Position numbers and translations under genes: made by a program. Positions 41,910 to 52,000 of a DNA stretch of 64,000 bases are shown here, piece after piece. Source of the DNA: Parabacteroides sp. TM07-1AC (GTDB lineage: Bacteria; Bacteroidota; Bacteroidia; Bacteroidales; Tannerellaceae); NCBI RefSeq assembly GCF_003480915.1, contig NZ_QUKD01000001.1, forward strand, positions 868,001-932,000. The letters are read 5' to 3'. Position 1 is the stretch's first letter, and each line of letters starts with the position of its first letter. Under the pieces are notes generated by a model that saw nothing but the letters and a program-made list of their open reading frames with translations, ran no database searches and was not told the origin of the DNA.

Positions 41910-42618
41910 AGTTCCATTTATTTTAATTGTTGATGATTTGTTTTTCTGTTTCCATACGGATTTGGCTGTCGCACCATCCGCTTCCGTGACTACACACGCA
42001 GGCGGGTCGTCGCGTATCCGGTTCTGTGGTGAAGCGGTGCGTCGGACAAATGGTGATTGACGACATTGCGTCATGAAGTCATTGAATCCATACGTCACCG
42101 AATTGTCGGAGAACCGGGTTTCCGACGGTTCGGGTATCCGTTTCGGCAAGTATCCGAAGAAGCGGATTTCCGGGTATTTGAATGTTCCGTTTATCATATC
42201 TTCAAATCGTTCGTTTCTTGAATCATGCTGCAAATAAACAAGTATATTTTGGAACCTGTATCACTTCTCCGGCAAGTGGCGGCACGTTGCGCCGGTTGGC
42301 AGTCATTGACCGGGTCAAGCATCTGTCCGATACCGCTTTAAGGGCGTAACTTTGCACCCGGACAGCAGGGTTCGCCGATGACGCGCGGCCCGGAGTCCTG
42401 AAAGGTATTTTCCCAATCCGTCCCCTGACGGATTTTTATGTTCACCTGAACATAGCAAGATGTCTTTTCAGCCGCTCAAAATATTTTGAGCAGCCACGAA
42501 AAGCACTTGCCCTTGCAGGGGGCGGGCTTTCCCTCCGAAGTCGGGAAGCCTTTCAGAACTGCGGTGCTGTAATCCGAAGCGGCGGCTTATGCCGTCAATC
42601 CGCTAAATCCAAAGTAAT
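41910..42618. other. Divergent traA-mobA region, probable oriT
   Basis: No gene is supported here. It contains GTAACTTTGC (42346-42355; a -7 box for mobA), the perfect 18-base palindrome GCTCAAAATATTTTGAGC (42474-42491), and a GC-rich stretch with further short dyads up to 42600. oriT of CTnDOT-like elements lies close to the mob genes, so this is the most likely place; the nick site cannot be located from sequence alone. Confidence 0.5.
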
Positions 42619-43047
42619 ATGAAAGAGAAAAGGAAAAGCAAATCAGGGAGAAATCCCAAACTTGATCCGGCGGTGTACCGGTACACCGTCCGTTTCAACG
42701 AGGAGGAACACAACCGTTTCCTCGCCATGTTCGGAAAATCGGGTGTCTATGCACGGTCTGTTTTCCTCAAAGCGCACTTCTTCGGGCAACCGTTCAAGGT
42801 GCTGAAGGTGGACAAGACGTTGGTGGACTATTACACCAAACTGTCGGATTTTCATGCACAATTCCGTGCCGTGGGTACGAATTACAACCAAGTCGTGAAG
42901 GAACTGAGGCTGCATTTTTCAGAGAAAAAGGCGATGGCGTTGCTCTACAAATTAGAGCAACACACCGTCGAACTCGTGAAACTGAGCCGCCGGATTGTGG
43001 AACTTTCAAGGGAAATGGAGGCAAAATGGTCGCAAAAATCAGTGTAG
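42619..43047 (+). CDS. mobA: Mobilization protein MobA (relaxosome accessory)
   Basis: A 142-residue basic protein with a ribbon-helix-helix-like N-terminal part (YRYTVRFNEEEHNRFLAMFG) and a helical C-terminus, typical of MobC/MobA relaxosome accessory proteins of Bacteroides elements. It overlaps mobB by 22 bases. Known role: binds oriT and helps the relaxase nick. Confidence 0.85.
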   Translation: MKEKRKSKSGRNPKLDPAVYRYTVRFNEEEHNRFLAMFGKSGVYARSVFLKAHFFGQPFKVLKVDKTLVDYYTKLSDFHAQFRAVGTNYNQVVKELRLHFSEKKAMALLYKLEQHTVELVKLSRRIVELSREMEAKWSQKSV

Positions 43048-44273
43048 GAAGTTCGTTGTACGGCGCGATTGCCTACAACGGGGAGAAGATTAACGAGGCG
43101 CAGGGGCGGCTTCTCACCACCAACCGCATCTACAATGACGGTTCGGGAACGGTGGACATAGGCAAGGCGATGGAGGGTTTTCTCACCTTCCTGCCACCGC
43201 AGATGAAGATCGAGAAGCCGGTGGTGCATATCTCTCTCAACCCGCACCCGGAGGATGTGCTGACCGATATTGAGTTGCAGAATATCGCCCGCGAGTATCT
43301 GGAAAAACTCGGTTTCGGAAACCAGCCTTATCTTGTATTCAAGCACGAGGACATCGACCGCCACCACCTGCACATCGTGACGGTCAACGTGGACGAGAAC
43401 GGGAAAAGGCTCAACCGGGATTTTCTCTACCGCCGCAGCGACCGTATCCGCAGGGAACTGGAACAGAAGTACGGATTGCATCCGGCAGAACGTAAAAATC
43501 AGAGATTGGATAATCCGTTGCGCAAGGTGGCCGCATCGGCAGGTGATGTGAAGAAGCAGGTAGGCAACACCGTGAAGGCTCTGAATGGGCAGTACCGTTT
43601 CCAGACGATGGGCGAATACCGTGCGCTCCTTTCCTTATATAATATGACGGTGGAGGAAGCGAGGGGCAACGTGCGCGGACGGGAGTATCACGGGCTGGTC
43701 TATTCCGTCACGGACGACAAGGGTAACAAGGTGGGCAACCCGTTCAAATCCTCGCTTTTCGGGAAGTCCGCAGGCTATGAAGCCGTACAGAAGAAGTTTG
43801 TCCGTTCCAAATCGGAAATCAAGGATAGGAAACTGGCAGACATGACGAAACGCACCGTCCTTTCCGTGCTGCAAGGCACTTATGACAAGGACAAATTTGT
43901 ATCCCAACTCAAAGAGAAGGGCATCGACACCGTACTGCGCTACACAGAGGAAGGGCGCATCTATGGGGCTACCTTCATCGACCACCGCACGGGATGCGTG
44001 CTGAACGGTTCGCGCATGGGTAAGGAGCTTTCGGCGAATGCCTTGCAGGAACACTTCACCCTGCCATACGCCGGACAACCGCCGATACCGCTATCCATCC
44101 CTGTGGATGCTGCGGACAAGGCACACGGGCAGACCGCCTACGACAGTGAAGATATATCGGGCGGTATGGGCTTGCTCACTCCCGAAGGTCCGGCGGTAGA
44201 TGCCGAGGAAGAGGCTTTCATCCGGGCGATGAAGCGCAAAAAGAAGAAAAAACGCAAGGGCTTGGGTATGTAA
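43026..44273 (+). CDS. mobB: Relaxase/mobilization nuclease MobB
   Basis: A 415-residue relaxase. The family histidine motif is HEDIDRHHLHIVTVNVDENG (His113, His114, His116), and the HISLNPHPED segment near 68 is typical. The lysine-rich tail (RKKKKKRKGLGM) may bind DNA. It nicks oriT and stays bound to the 5' end in transfer. Overlaps mobA, followed by mobC. Confidence 0.9.
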   Translation: MVAKISVGSSLYGAIAYNGEKINEAQGRLLTTNRIYNDGSGTVDIGKAMEGFLTFLPPQMKIEKPVVHISLNPHPEDVLTDIELQNIAREYLEKLGFGNQPYLVFKHEDIDRHHLHIVTVNVDENGKRLNRDFLYRRSDRIRRELEQKYGLHPAERKNQRLDNPLRKVAASAGDVKKQVGNTVKALNGQYRFQTMGEYRALLSLYNMTVEEARGNVRGREYHGLVYSVTDDKGNKVGNPFKSSLFGKSAGYEAVQKKFVRSKSEIKDRKLADMTKRTVLSVLQGTYDKDKFVSQLKEKGIDTVLRYTEEGRIYGATFIDHRTGCVLNGSRMGKELSANALQEHFTLPYAGQPPIPLSIPVDAADKAHGQTAYDSEDISGGMGLLTPEGPAVDAEEEAFIRAMKRKKKKKRKGLGM

Positions 44274-44303
44274 TCAGAGTATCAACAATTAAAAAATCAA
44301 TGT

Positions 44304-46322
44304 ATGTCACAACAAGAAGACGATTTGAGGGCATTGGCGAAAATCATGGATTTTCTGCGTGCCGTGAGTATCATTTTAGTGGTCATGAACGTGTACTGGT
44401 TCTGCTACGAAGCCATCCGGCTGTGGGGCGTGAACATCGGCGTGGTGGACAAAATCCTTCTGAACTTCGACCGCACGGCGGGGCTGTTCCATTCCATTCT
44501 CTACACGAAGCTGTTTTCCGTCCTTTTGCTTGCCTTGTCCTGTCTGGGTACGAAGGGTGTCAAGGGTGAGAAAATCACTTGGGGGAGAATCTGGACAGCA
44601 TTTGCCGTCGGGTTCGTGCTGTTTTTCCTGAACTGGTGGTTGCTGCCCCTGCCGCTGCCGCTTGAAGCGGTGACGGGACTGTATGTCCTTACCATTGGAA
44701 CGGGCTATGTCTGCCTGTTGATGGGTGGTCTGTGGATGAGCCGCCTGTTGAAACACAATTTGATGGAGGATGTTTTCAACAACGAGAACGAGAGTTTCAT
44801 GCAGGAAACGAGGCTTATCGAAAGCGAGTATTCGGTCAATCTGCCGACACGTTTCTATTACAGGAAACGCTGGAACAACGGTTGGATCAATGTAGTTAAT
44901 CCCTTCCGTGCGTCCATCGTGTTGGGTACGCCGGGCAGCGGCAAGTCCTATGCCGTGGTAAACAATTTTATCAAGCAACAGATTGAAAAGGGCTTTAGTC
45001 AATACATCTACGATTTCAAGTATCCCGACCTATCTACTATTGCCTACAACCATTTGCTGAACCACCCGGACGGCTACAAGGTAAAGCCGAAGTTCTATGT
45101 GATCAACTTCGACGACCCGCGACGCTCTCATCGGTGCAATCCCATTCACCCGGATTTTATGGAAGATATTACGGATGCCTATGAGAGTGCCTACACAATA
45201 ATGCTCAACCTCAATAAAACGTGGGTGCAAAAGCAGGGCGACTTCTTCGTGGAGTCACCTATCATTCTGTTTGCCAGTATTATCTGGTATCTCAAAATCT
45301 ATCAGAACGGGAAGTTTTGCACGTTTCCCCATGCTATCGAGTTTCTGAACCGCCGTTACGAGGATATATTTCCGATACTGACCTCTTATCCGGAGCTGGA
45401 GAACTACCTTTCGCCGTTCATGGATGCGTGGCTTGGAGGGGCTGCGGAGCAGCTCATGGGTCAGATAGCGTCGGCAAAAATCCCGCTTTCGAGGATGATT
45501 TCACCGCAGCTCTACTGGGTGATGTCAGACAGCGAGTTTACGCTGGACATCAACAATCCCGAAGAGCCGAAAATCCTCTGCGTGGGTAACAATCCCGACC
45601 GTCAGAATATCTACGGTGCGGCACTCGGTCTGTATAATTCCCGTATCGTGAAGCTCATCAACAAGAAGGGGATGCTGAAGTCATCGGTCATCATCGACGA
45701 GTTGCCCACAATATACTTCAAAGGGTTGGACAATCTTATAGCTACCGCCCGAAGCAACAAGGTTGCCGTGTGTCTGGGCTTTCAGGATTTCAGCCAGTTA
45801 GTGCGTGACTACGGGGACAAAGAGGCGAAAGTGGTGATGAACACTGTCGGCAATATTTTCTCCGGTCAGGTGGTGGGGGAAACAGCCAAGACGCTCTCCG
45901 AGCGGTTCGGTAAGGTGTTGCAGAAACGGCAGTCCATCTCCATCAACCGGCAGGATGTTTCCACCTCCATCAACACGCAGATGGACGCGCTCATTCCACC
46001 GAGTAAGATTTCCGGGCTTACGCAGGGAATGTTTGTCGGTTCTGTATCCGACAACTTCAACGAGCGTATCGAGCAGAAGATTTTTCATTGCGAGATTGTG
46101 GTGGATGCCGAAAAGGTGAAACGGGAAGAAAGTGCCTACAAGAAAATTCCCGTCATTACAAACTTCACGGACGAGGACGGCAACGACCGCATGAAGGAAA
46201 CGGTGCAGGCGAACTACCGGCGCATCAAGGAAGAGGTGAAGCAGATTGTGCAGGAGGAACTGGAGCGTATCAAAAACGATCCGGTGCTGTGTAAACTGCT
46301 ACCAGATAATGAGACTGTCTAA
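44304..46322 (+). CDS. mobC: Coupling protein MobC (TraG/VirD4-like)
   Basis: A 672-residue inner-membrane ATPase with helices at about 20-40, 62-82, 98-118 and 122-145, Walker A LGTPGSGKSY at about 207-216, and Walker B SSVIIDELPTIYF near 458. It links the relaxosome to the secretion channel. Its stop codon lies inside the left arm of the MITE-like element at 46316, so the last residues (ETV) may come from the insertion. Confidence 0.9.
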   Translation: MSQQEDDLRALAKIMDFLRAVSIILVVMNVYWFCYEAIRLWGVNIGVVDKILLNFDRTAGLFHSILYTKLFSVLLLALSCLGTKGVKGEKITWGRIWTAFAVGFVLFFLNWWLLPLPLPLEAVTGLYVLTIGTGYVCLLMGGLWMSRLLKHNLMEDVFNNENESFMQETRLIESEYSVNLPTRFYYRKRWNNGWINVVNPFRASIVLGTPGSGKSYAVVNNFIKQQIEKGFSQYIYDFKYPDLSTIAYNHLLNHPDGYKVKPKFYVINFDDPRRSHRCNPIHPDFMEDITDAYESAYTIMLNLNKTWVQKQGDFFVESPIILFASIIWYLKIYQNGKFCTFPHAIEFLNRRYEDIFPILTSYPELENYLSPFMDAWLGGAAEQLMGQIASAKIPLSRMISPQLYWVMSDSEFTLDINNPEEPKILCVGNNPDRQNIYGAALGLYNSRIVKLINKKGMLKSSVIIDELPTIYFKGLDNLIATARSNKVAVCLGFQDFSQLVRDYGDKEAKVVMNTVGNIFSGQVVGETAKTLSERFGKVLQKRQSISINRQDVSTSINTQMDALIPPSKISGLTQGMFVGSVSDNFNERIEQKIFHCEIVVDAEKVKREESAYKKIPVITNFTDEDGNDRMKETVQANYRRIKEEVKQIVQEELERIKNDPVLCKLLPDNETV

Positions 46323-46448
46323 CAAGTCCCCAAAATTGAAAATTATCCCTATCGAAGTTTGAAGTGACCCCCAAAAGTTGGATACAATTTTTTTGGGGGG
46401 CACTTCAGTTCTGACGGGTAAAATCGTAAAATTCGGACTTGTTAGACA
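46316..46448. mobile_element. 133-bp MITE-like element with 14-bp terminal inverted repeats
   Basis: TGTCTAACAAGTCC (46316-46329) and its exact complement GGACTTGTTAGACA (46435-46448) bound the segment. Inside, GAAGTGACCCCCAAAA and its near-complement around TTTTGGGGGGCACTTC extend the pairing to nearly the entire length, around a short loop (GTTGGATACAA). No target duplication is obvious. It overlaps the mobC stop and also acts as a natural bidirectional terminator between mobC and the KAP gene. Confidence 0.65.
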
Positions 46449-46453
46449 AATAC

Positions 46454-49400
46454 TTACGCGGTTTCAACCTCAGGTACTGAATCTATCGAATTGACAAATT
46501 TAACCAATTGCGGATCTGAATCTTTTTGTATGAGGTTTCGGAGACTCTTTTTCAATTCATAAGCATCATCCCCTGCTGTATTTATTAAATCCATATAAAA
46601 ATCTTTGTTTTGCAGAATCAATGAACGGCATGCCCCATCGGAAATTACAGGTTTCACTATTTTATCAATAACGTCTCCAGCTTGACTTTTCAAATTACCA
46701 TGCGATCTAAGCCATGTTTCGAAAAATTGAAACTTTATTGCATTGATAGTCTTTTTACCGATGCAGAAATCATTTCTTATATCGGTAACTGTCGATTTAA
46801 TTTTTCGTTTATCCAATCTTTCAACTATATTCTTGAAACAATTAGGGAAAGGATTCAAACTTTGAGTTCCAGAAGCAATATCCATCAGAATCTTTTTGCC
46901 AAATTCAGTCAAGTTATCTGGCAAGGATTTGATTTTAGCCAGTAAATGTTTTATTGCGACAAACCAATAATATGATGTATGTGCTGTTCTTTGGGCGTAT
47001 AATGTATCAACACTTATTTCAGACAACGCTTCGAACGCTATTTTATTGATATGATCGGTCAGGACATTGCTTATTTTAGTGGTCAAATCGTAAAAAGATG
47101 CGTCAGGAATTACATCTTTAATATTGTTCTTAGTGATATACTTATCCAAATCGGTATTCCACTCTGCTAAATGCTCGATAAATACCTCATCCGTTACACC
47201 TATTCTGTTCTTAATATCTTCAAATTGGGGCAATATGTCTGAGAGCAATAATTTATAGCCAAGTTTATGATTTACCATGTATTGTAGTGTTTCATTTAAT
47301 AGCGGTATATTCCATCCCACACTATTTACTAATAAGTCTCCATGATCCACATAATAGTCCATGAGTTCTGCAACATATTTTATATCTCCACCCTCTATTA
47401 AGGAAACGGAATGACCATGTGCCAATTGCATGGCGACTAAATCGTAATATCCAGACTCTTTAATGTTTCGGCCATCAGTTTCTAATTCAGAATGCAACTG
47501 ATTTATGTAGGTTGAATCTAACGTTACAGGTAAAGGTCTTTCTTCGTCAGATGCCAATAAACGATAGGTTGTAAATATAGCCCCTATATTATCTTTATTT
47601 ACATTCTGTTCATCAATGCAATTCGTGATCGCTTGCAAAAGCGTTGGAAACGTATAGGTAGAATTATCTTTTAACGTTTTTACAATATCTGCATGGTCGA
47701 AATTATCGGGTAGTAAGTTTGCCAAATAATTATCGAGCGCCTCCGAATTTGTTGCTACTTGATAATATTTATATGCTTTAGTTGTCGCGTTATCCCGATA
47801 GGCAGCATCTGTTGCATTTGCAGCTTGAATATAATCGATAAATGTATTTGGCTTGACTGTTTTTGCTTCAATCAATGACGTAAAATCGCACGCCAACTTA
47901 TTTTGCGCAATAAACCTGTCTATTGCATCTAACGTTTTGAAATAGTCGCCGCCATTGAAGTCATTGAACCGAACTATCTTCTTATATAATTGAGCAATCA
48001 CATGGTTTTGGCTTTCCGTGTCTAAATGCAACAGCAGTTCTTGGTATTCGACAGGGAACACCTGCTTCTCTATGGATTCTTTTAATTTCAATTGTGCTAT
48101 TCTTTGCCATACACGCAGAATAACATCGCTCTTTCGAGTTAATTTATGCAAACAATGTATAATCTTATCGATAAGCGCATTGTCCATACATTGTATAACT
48201 TCTTCTAATACAGTGTCAAATTGTTTATTAGTCTCTGCATATTGATTTATGTCGTGGTCTTCTTCTCCGTTGATGCAGCCTTCAATATATTTTTTCAATG
48301 GAATTTGTCGAGCATCTTCAACATCGACACCATATACCAAAGCTGCAATTTCGCGTTGTGTTTGCAGATCATTGTTAATTATTGTTTGAATGCCATTCAG
48401 ATAGTCGCCGGACAATATTTGTTCTACTGGATTTGCCAGAATATCCGTCTTCTTCAAACAGAACAATGCTATGTTTATCATCAAAATTTCGTTACACCAC
48501 TCTTGTTTAAGAGCGACCATCTCATTGATATATGATATAATTTCCCTAACATTGGCATTAGGATTTACCAATCTGAATATCCGATTTATAGTTTCTTTCG
48601 CTTCATTTTCTGTTTCTCCAAATGCTTCAACAAACAGTTTGTTGAATATACTTCGATAGTCGGTAATAACAGGAGGAGCAACACGATAAACAATAGGGAA
48701 AGTTTTATTGATAAAATACTTGGTCAGTTGTTTCGTTTGTTCGTCGGTCTCATCTCCGAATGCACAAGCTAAATGTGTTTCATCGAAAGGAATAACAGCC
48801 CAAACATTTTCAAAACCGCTATCGGCGAAGAACGTATGGATAGAAGACCATAATTCTTTTACTTTTTCAGCGGGGAGACGATCCATGTTGTCAAAAACAA
48901 GGACTAATTTACGTTGTCCTTTTTCCTTGATAAAATCAGAAATGTCTTGCATCCATGTTTTGAACTCGTAAACCGTTGGTTCGTCTTCGCTCAAAGTCTC
49001 ATAGCAAACGTCCTTTTCGACTTTATCTTGATAAATAGCTAACATATAACTCCATCCATATTTATGATCTTTGCTATATGCCCATTTCCAAACGCACAAT
49101 GCAATAAGAACTGGCAGTGCAGCTATGATAATAGACAATAAAGAAAACCACCATGTTGTGGGTGTAGGTTTTACTGCATACGCAATAAATGTAAATATCG
49201 GAGTTAAAACTGCAACCAAAAATGCCGCAACCATACCATTACTGATAAGGGGATATTTTTCGGTTACGGTCTCCGTTTTACGGGCTAATAAATATTTCAG
49301 CTTTTCAGACCATGATACGGTTTTCGTACCTCCACCTTTGACTTTTATTGTTGCATTTCCAGATAGGATACCATCATCAATAAGTTTGCTTGTAAGCAAT

Positions 49401-49708
49401 TCCAATATAGAGCGGCGTTGCAAGTCCTCTTGATGTCCCCATGCGTCATACTCAAAAAAGTAATAGTCGTCTGATAATTCACGTTCCAACATTTTAACCA
49501 CGTTGGATTTTCCAGATCCCCAAATACCTTCGATGCCGATAATTCGAGGTAAAGTACATTCCTCATCCAATGAATCATTCTGACAAAAATGGCGAGCAAT
49601 AGTTTTTGCCAACCTTTCTTGCGAACCTCCATCGAATTTGTCAATACCACACGGTTTATTTTGGATAAACCGCGGATATTGCTGTTTGGATTGTAGTTTT
49701 GTTTCCAT
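46454..49708 (-). CDS. KAP-family P-loop NTPase with membrane helices
   Basis: A 1084-residue protein. Walker A GIWGSGKSN is at about 61-69, Walker B RKLVLVFDNMDRLP at about 270-283, and two membrane helices lie at about 155-180 and 188-210, inserted in the P-loop domain as is typical for KAP proteins (PifA/Kidins220 class). The large C-terminal helical region has no recognised domain. Some KAP NTPases exclude phages (PifA of F plasmid), so a defence role is possible. It is AT-rich compared with the mob genes and is followed upstream by an ATPase gene in the same direction (16-base gap). Confidence 0.8.
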   Translation of the reverse strand: METKLQSKQQYPRFIQNKPCGIDKFDGGSQERLAKTIARHFCQNDSLDEECTLPRIIGIEGIWGSGKSNVVKMLERELSDDYYFFEYDAWGHQEDLQRRSILELLTSKLIDDGILSGNATIKVKGGGTKTVSWSEKLKYLLARKTETVTEKYPLISNGMVAAFLVAVLTPIFTFIAYAVKPTPTTWWFSLLSIIIAALPVLIALCVWKWAYSKDHKYGWSYMLAIYQDKVEKDVCYETLSEDEPTVYEFKTWMQDISDFIKEKGQRKLVLVFDNMDRLPAEKVKELWSSIHTFFADSGFENVWAVIPFDETHLACAFGDETDEQTKQLTKYFINKTFPIVYRVAPPVITDYRSIFNKLFVEAFGETENEAKETINRIFRLVNPNANVREIISYINEMVALKQEWCNEILMINIALFCLKKTDILANPVEQILSGDYLNGIQTIINNDLQTQREIAALVYGVDVEDARQIPLKKYIEGCINGEEDHDINQYAETNKQFDTVLEEVIQCMDNALIDKIIHCLHKLTRKSDVILRVWQRIAQLKLKESIEKQVFPVEYQELLLHLDTESQNHVIAQLYKKIVRFNDFNGGDYFKTLDAIDRFIAQNKLACDFTSLIEAKTVKPNTFIDYIQAANATDAAYRDNATTKAYKYYQVATNSEALDNYLANLLPDNFDHADIVKTLKDNSTYTFPTLLQAITNCIDEQNVNKDNIGAIFTTYRLLASDEERPLPVTLDSTYINQLHSELETDGRNIKESGYYDLVAMQLAHGHSVSLIEGGDIKYVAELMDYYVDHGDLLVNSVGWNIPLLNETLQYMVNHKLGYKLLLSDILPQFEDIKNRIGVTDEVFIEHLAEWNTDLDKYITKNNIKDVIPDASFYDLTTKISNVLTDHINKIAFEALSEISVDTLYAQRTAHTSYYWFVAIKHLLAKIKSLPDNLTEFGKKILMDIASGTQSLNPFPNCFKNIVERLDKRKIKSTVTDIRNDFCIGKKTINAIKFQFFETWLRSHGNLKSQAGDVIDKIVKPVISDGACRSLILQNKDFYMDLINTAGDDAYELKKSLRNLIQKDSDPQLVKFVNSIDSVPEVETA

Positions 49709-49724
49709 ATACGTAATTTATTGA

Positions 49725-50855
49725 TTATACGAACTCCAAATAATTCTCCCGATTTACCACATGAAACTCGGCATAGGGATAGGCTTCTTGGAAGGCTTTC
49801 GGTGCGGCCGGCATTTTATTTCCCCACTTGAACTCCAAGGCGGTAAGACTGTCGGCACTCTCCTCAATCAGGTCGATTTCCTGTTTGTCGTAGGTGCGCC
49901 AGAAATAGAACTCCCTGTGCAGTCCCTCATTGAAGTTCGCTTTGCGCCGCTCTCCGATGATGTAGTTCTCCCACAGCGCACCGACATCCTGCCGAATGGC
50001 CAGCGGTGAGAAAGCCCCGATAATGGCATTGCGAATGCCGTTGTCGTAGAAGTACCACTTGCCAGCTTTTGTAACCTCCTTGCGTAGGTTACGCGAATAA
50101 GCCCCCAGACGATAGATAACGAAGACCTTTTCCAATAGGTCGAGGTATTTTTCAACGGTCGTCTTGCTCATGCCGAGTTGTTTACCTAACTCTTCGTAAG
50201 AAACTTCGCTGCCCAACTGAAAAGCTATCAATCGCAGTAGATCGCGCATCTTGCTCGAATTTTTTAAGCCGTCAATTGCTAAGATATCTTTAAGCAGGTA
50301 TGCACCGACAATATCACGTAGGTAGTCTGTTTTACGTTCATAGTTCTCCATCATTACTACTTCGGGATAGGAACCGTAAATCAAGCGCGCTTCGAGGTTC
50401 TGGCGGGTTTCAAGTGCCGTTTCCGTCTGTGCGATTTCCCGTTGCGAGAATGGTGTAAGGAGAAATTGCGTACTGCGGCCGACCAACGGTTCACCAGTCT
50501 TATTCAGCAAATCGAATGACGAAGAACCACTTGCCAAGACACTTATTCCCGGTATTTCATCAACTATCAACTTCAGAATACTACCGATTTGTGGTATGTT
50601 CTGTGCCTCATCAATAGCCAGCAAATCAATACCATCCAATAAATGCCGATAATTGGCTATTGAGCGATTCTCCAATAGTGCTAATGTGTCGTAGTCTTCG
50701 CCGTTGAGCATCATCGTCCTACCTGAATAGTTGTCCACAATTTTACGCATCATTACCGTTTTACCAACACGGCGAGCACCAAAAATCAGTACTGCTTTAT
50801 TGGGCGCGATTCGTGCTGTAATCTTCTCTTGAAGTATTCTATTTACTGTTTCCAT
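49725..50855 (-). CDS. AAA ATPase with DUF4143 domain
   Basis: A 376-residue protein of the AAA_14/DUF4143 type: Walker A GARRVGKT at about 26-33, Walker B LLAIDEAQNIP at about 75-86, sensor-like VLASGSSSFDLL, and the C-terminal DUF4143 nuclease-like part with REFYFWRTYDKQEIDLI and ALEFKWG (a restriction-like E-x-K). These are common in Bacteroides genomes. Its role is not known. It starts 26 bases downstream of a TATCTTTG box and probably co-transcribes the KAP gene. Confidence 0.85.
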   Translation of the reverse strand: METVNRILQEKITARIAPNKAVLIFGARRVGKTVMMRKIVDNYSGRTMMLNGEDYDTLALLENRSIANYRHLLDGIDLLAIDEAQNIPQIGSILKLIVDEIPGISVLASGSSSFDLLNKTGEPLVGRSTQFLLTPFSQREIAQTETALETRQNLEARLIYGSYPEVVMMENYERKTDYLRDIVGAYLLKDILAIDGLKNSSKMRDLLRLIAFQLGSEVSYEELGKQLGMSKTTVEKYLDLLEKVFVIYRLGAYSRNLRKEVTKAGKWYFYDNGIRNAIIGAFSPLAIRQDVGALWENYIIGERRKANFNEGLHREFYFWRTYDKQEIDLIEESADSLTALEFKWGNKMPAAPKAFQEAYPYAEFHVVNRENYLEFV

Positions 50856-51156
50856 ACCTTATAAAATATAATGCAAAGATAATCATATTTTTTTAATTGG
50901 CGAATTTTACAAAAAAAACGGGCTATTAAATGGCGATTTTTACAACCACAATCTTATGGAAGTTGTTTCATTGTTTTTAGTAATGATATATGTTCATACT
51001 ATGATGACTCAATAATTTACCAGACATACGTTTCTGAAATTTGTCCTTATAGGAATGAAAAACTCACATATATTGTGCTAATTAATATATAATTAAATGA
51101 AAATAAAAAGACAGGATACGAGTATTCCTGTCTTCTCATATGTAATGGATATTTTT
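50856..51156. other. Gene-free gap with the promoter of the ATPase-KAP pair
   Basis: On the minus strand TATCTTTG (50874-50881) is a -7 box; the -33 region 19 bases upstream is only TTCG. The leader to the ATG at 50855 is short. The rest of the gap to the rteC stop is AT-rich and shows no gene. Confidence 0.55.
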
Positions 51157-51762
51157 TTATTTTCTCATCCGCTCCAACTCCTCATCACGCAACATTCTCT
51201 CGTTCAGTTTTTCCTGCATCCTGTCAATGAAATAGGTGCGGCTTTCGTTCTTCCGGCGTTTGATATCAGTGTAGAAGCGGTAGCAGTCTTTAGAATCAAC
51301 CCCGAATATCTTATAGAGAAGTGGGGCGAGCTGTTTGAGCGGCATATTGCCGTTGTTGATGCAGCCCATCACGTCTATGCCGTAGATAAGTTCCACGAGG
51401 TCGATGGCATTGCCCGTCCATTGAAGAAGGCTGGCGGTGGTTTCTGTTGCGTTGTTGGCGGATATTAGTGGTGGCACTTGGGGCGTGGCAAGGAATTTCT
51501 GCATCTTTCTTACGAAAGACAGAGCCTTGCTGACGTAGGCGGCAATCTCTCTTTTTTCTTCTGACAGATTACGTACGGGATGGTGCTGCAACTCGATTTC
51601 GATGTAGGCAAGCGCGATGACGGTAAGGTTCATGTCCATGCCGCCGTTGCACAGTTCGATCACTTGGGTGGCGAAAGCCGTGTATGCCGTTTCCATATTG
51701 CAGTCGCCGGCTTCGTTTATCAGGCGGAAAAAGTCGGTTTCCGCCAGCAAGAAATAATTCAT
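51157..51762 (-). CDS. rteC: RteC, tetracycline-dependent excision regulator
   Basis: Started at the ATG at 51762 (MNYFLLAETDFFRLINEAGD) the protein has 201 residues; the longer frame upstream has no family counterpart. It has the RteC domain (DLVELIYGIDVMGC, FGVDSKDCYRFYTDIKRRKN). In CTnDOT RteB activates rteC, and RteC then activates the excision operon. A terminator-like hairpin lies just upstream (51846-51880). Confidence 0.88.
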   Translation of the reverse strand: MNYFLLAETDFFRLINEAGDCNMETAYTAFATQVIELCNGGMDMNLTVIALAYIEIELQHHPVRNLSEEKREIAAYVSKALSFVRKMQKFLATPQVPPLISANNATETTASLLQWTGNAIDLVELIYGIDVMGCINNGNMPLKQLAPLLYKIFGVDSKDCYRFYTDIKRRKNESRTYFIDRMQEKLNERMLRDEELERMRK

Positions 51763-51845
51763 GGTTCTGTCAATTTTGAAAATTACACTTTGTTTTCTGC
51801 GTGCGCACATGAATATAATTGGCAAAAAACGCGGCAGAAAATAAA

Positions 51846-51880
51846 AAATCCAACACTCAATTTTACAAAGTGCTGGATTT
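51846..51880 (-). terminator. Terminator upstream of rteC
   Basis: AAATCCAACACT (51846-51857) and AGTGCTGGATTT (51869-51880) pair with one mismatch. On the minus strand the stem is followed by TTTTTTATTTT, so it should stop transcription coming from the RibD-like gene, isolating rteC behind its own promoter. Confidence 0.65.
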
Positions 51881-52000
51881 CAGAGGTATAAAATTCAGTA
51901 TTTTTTCACAAGGACAAATTATCTCCGACTTAAATTGTTTGTAATCGGAACATTTATTCTATTCCTGAAAATAGAAATGTATGCTTGCCGCACATTTTGG

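Noticed and set aside
41037..41933. Plus-strand frame of 298 codons starting after the promoter at 40959-40990
   Set aside because: After about 35 codons it is the antisense of traA; only the short start could ever have been part of a gene.
42346..42355. GTAACTTTGC as an ICE end
   Set aside because: ICE genes lie on both sides, so it is better read as a -7 promoter box of the mob operon.
51763..51825. Upstream extension of rteC by 21 codons
   Set aside because: The added residues are Arg/Cys-rich and the ATG at 51762 gives the familiar RteC start.
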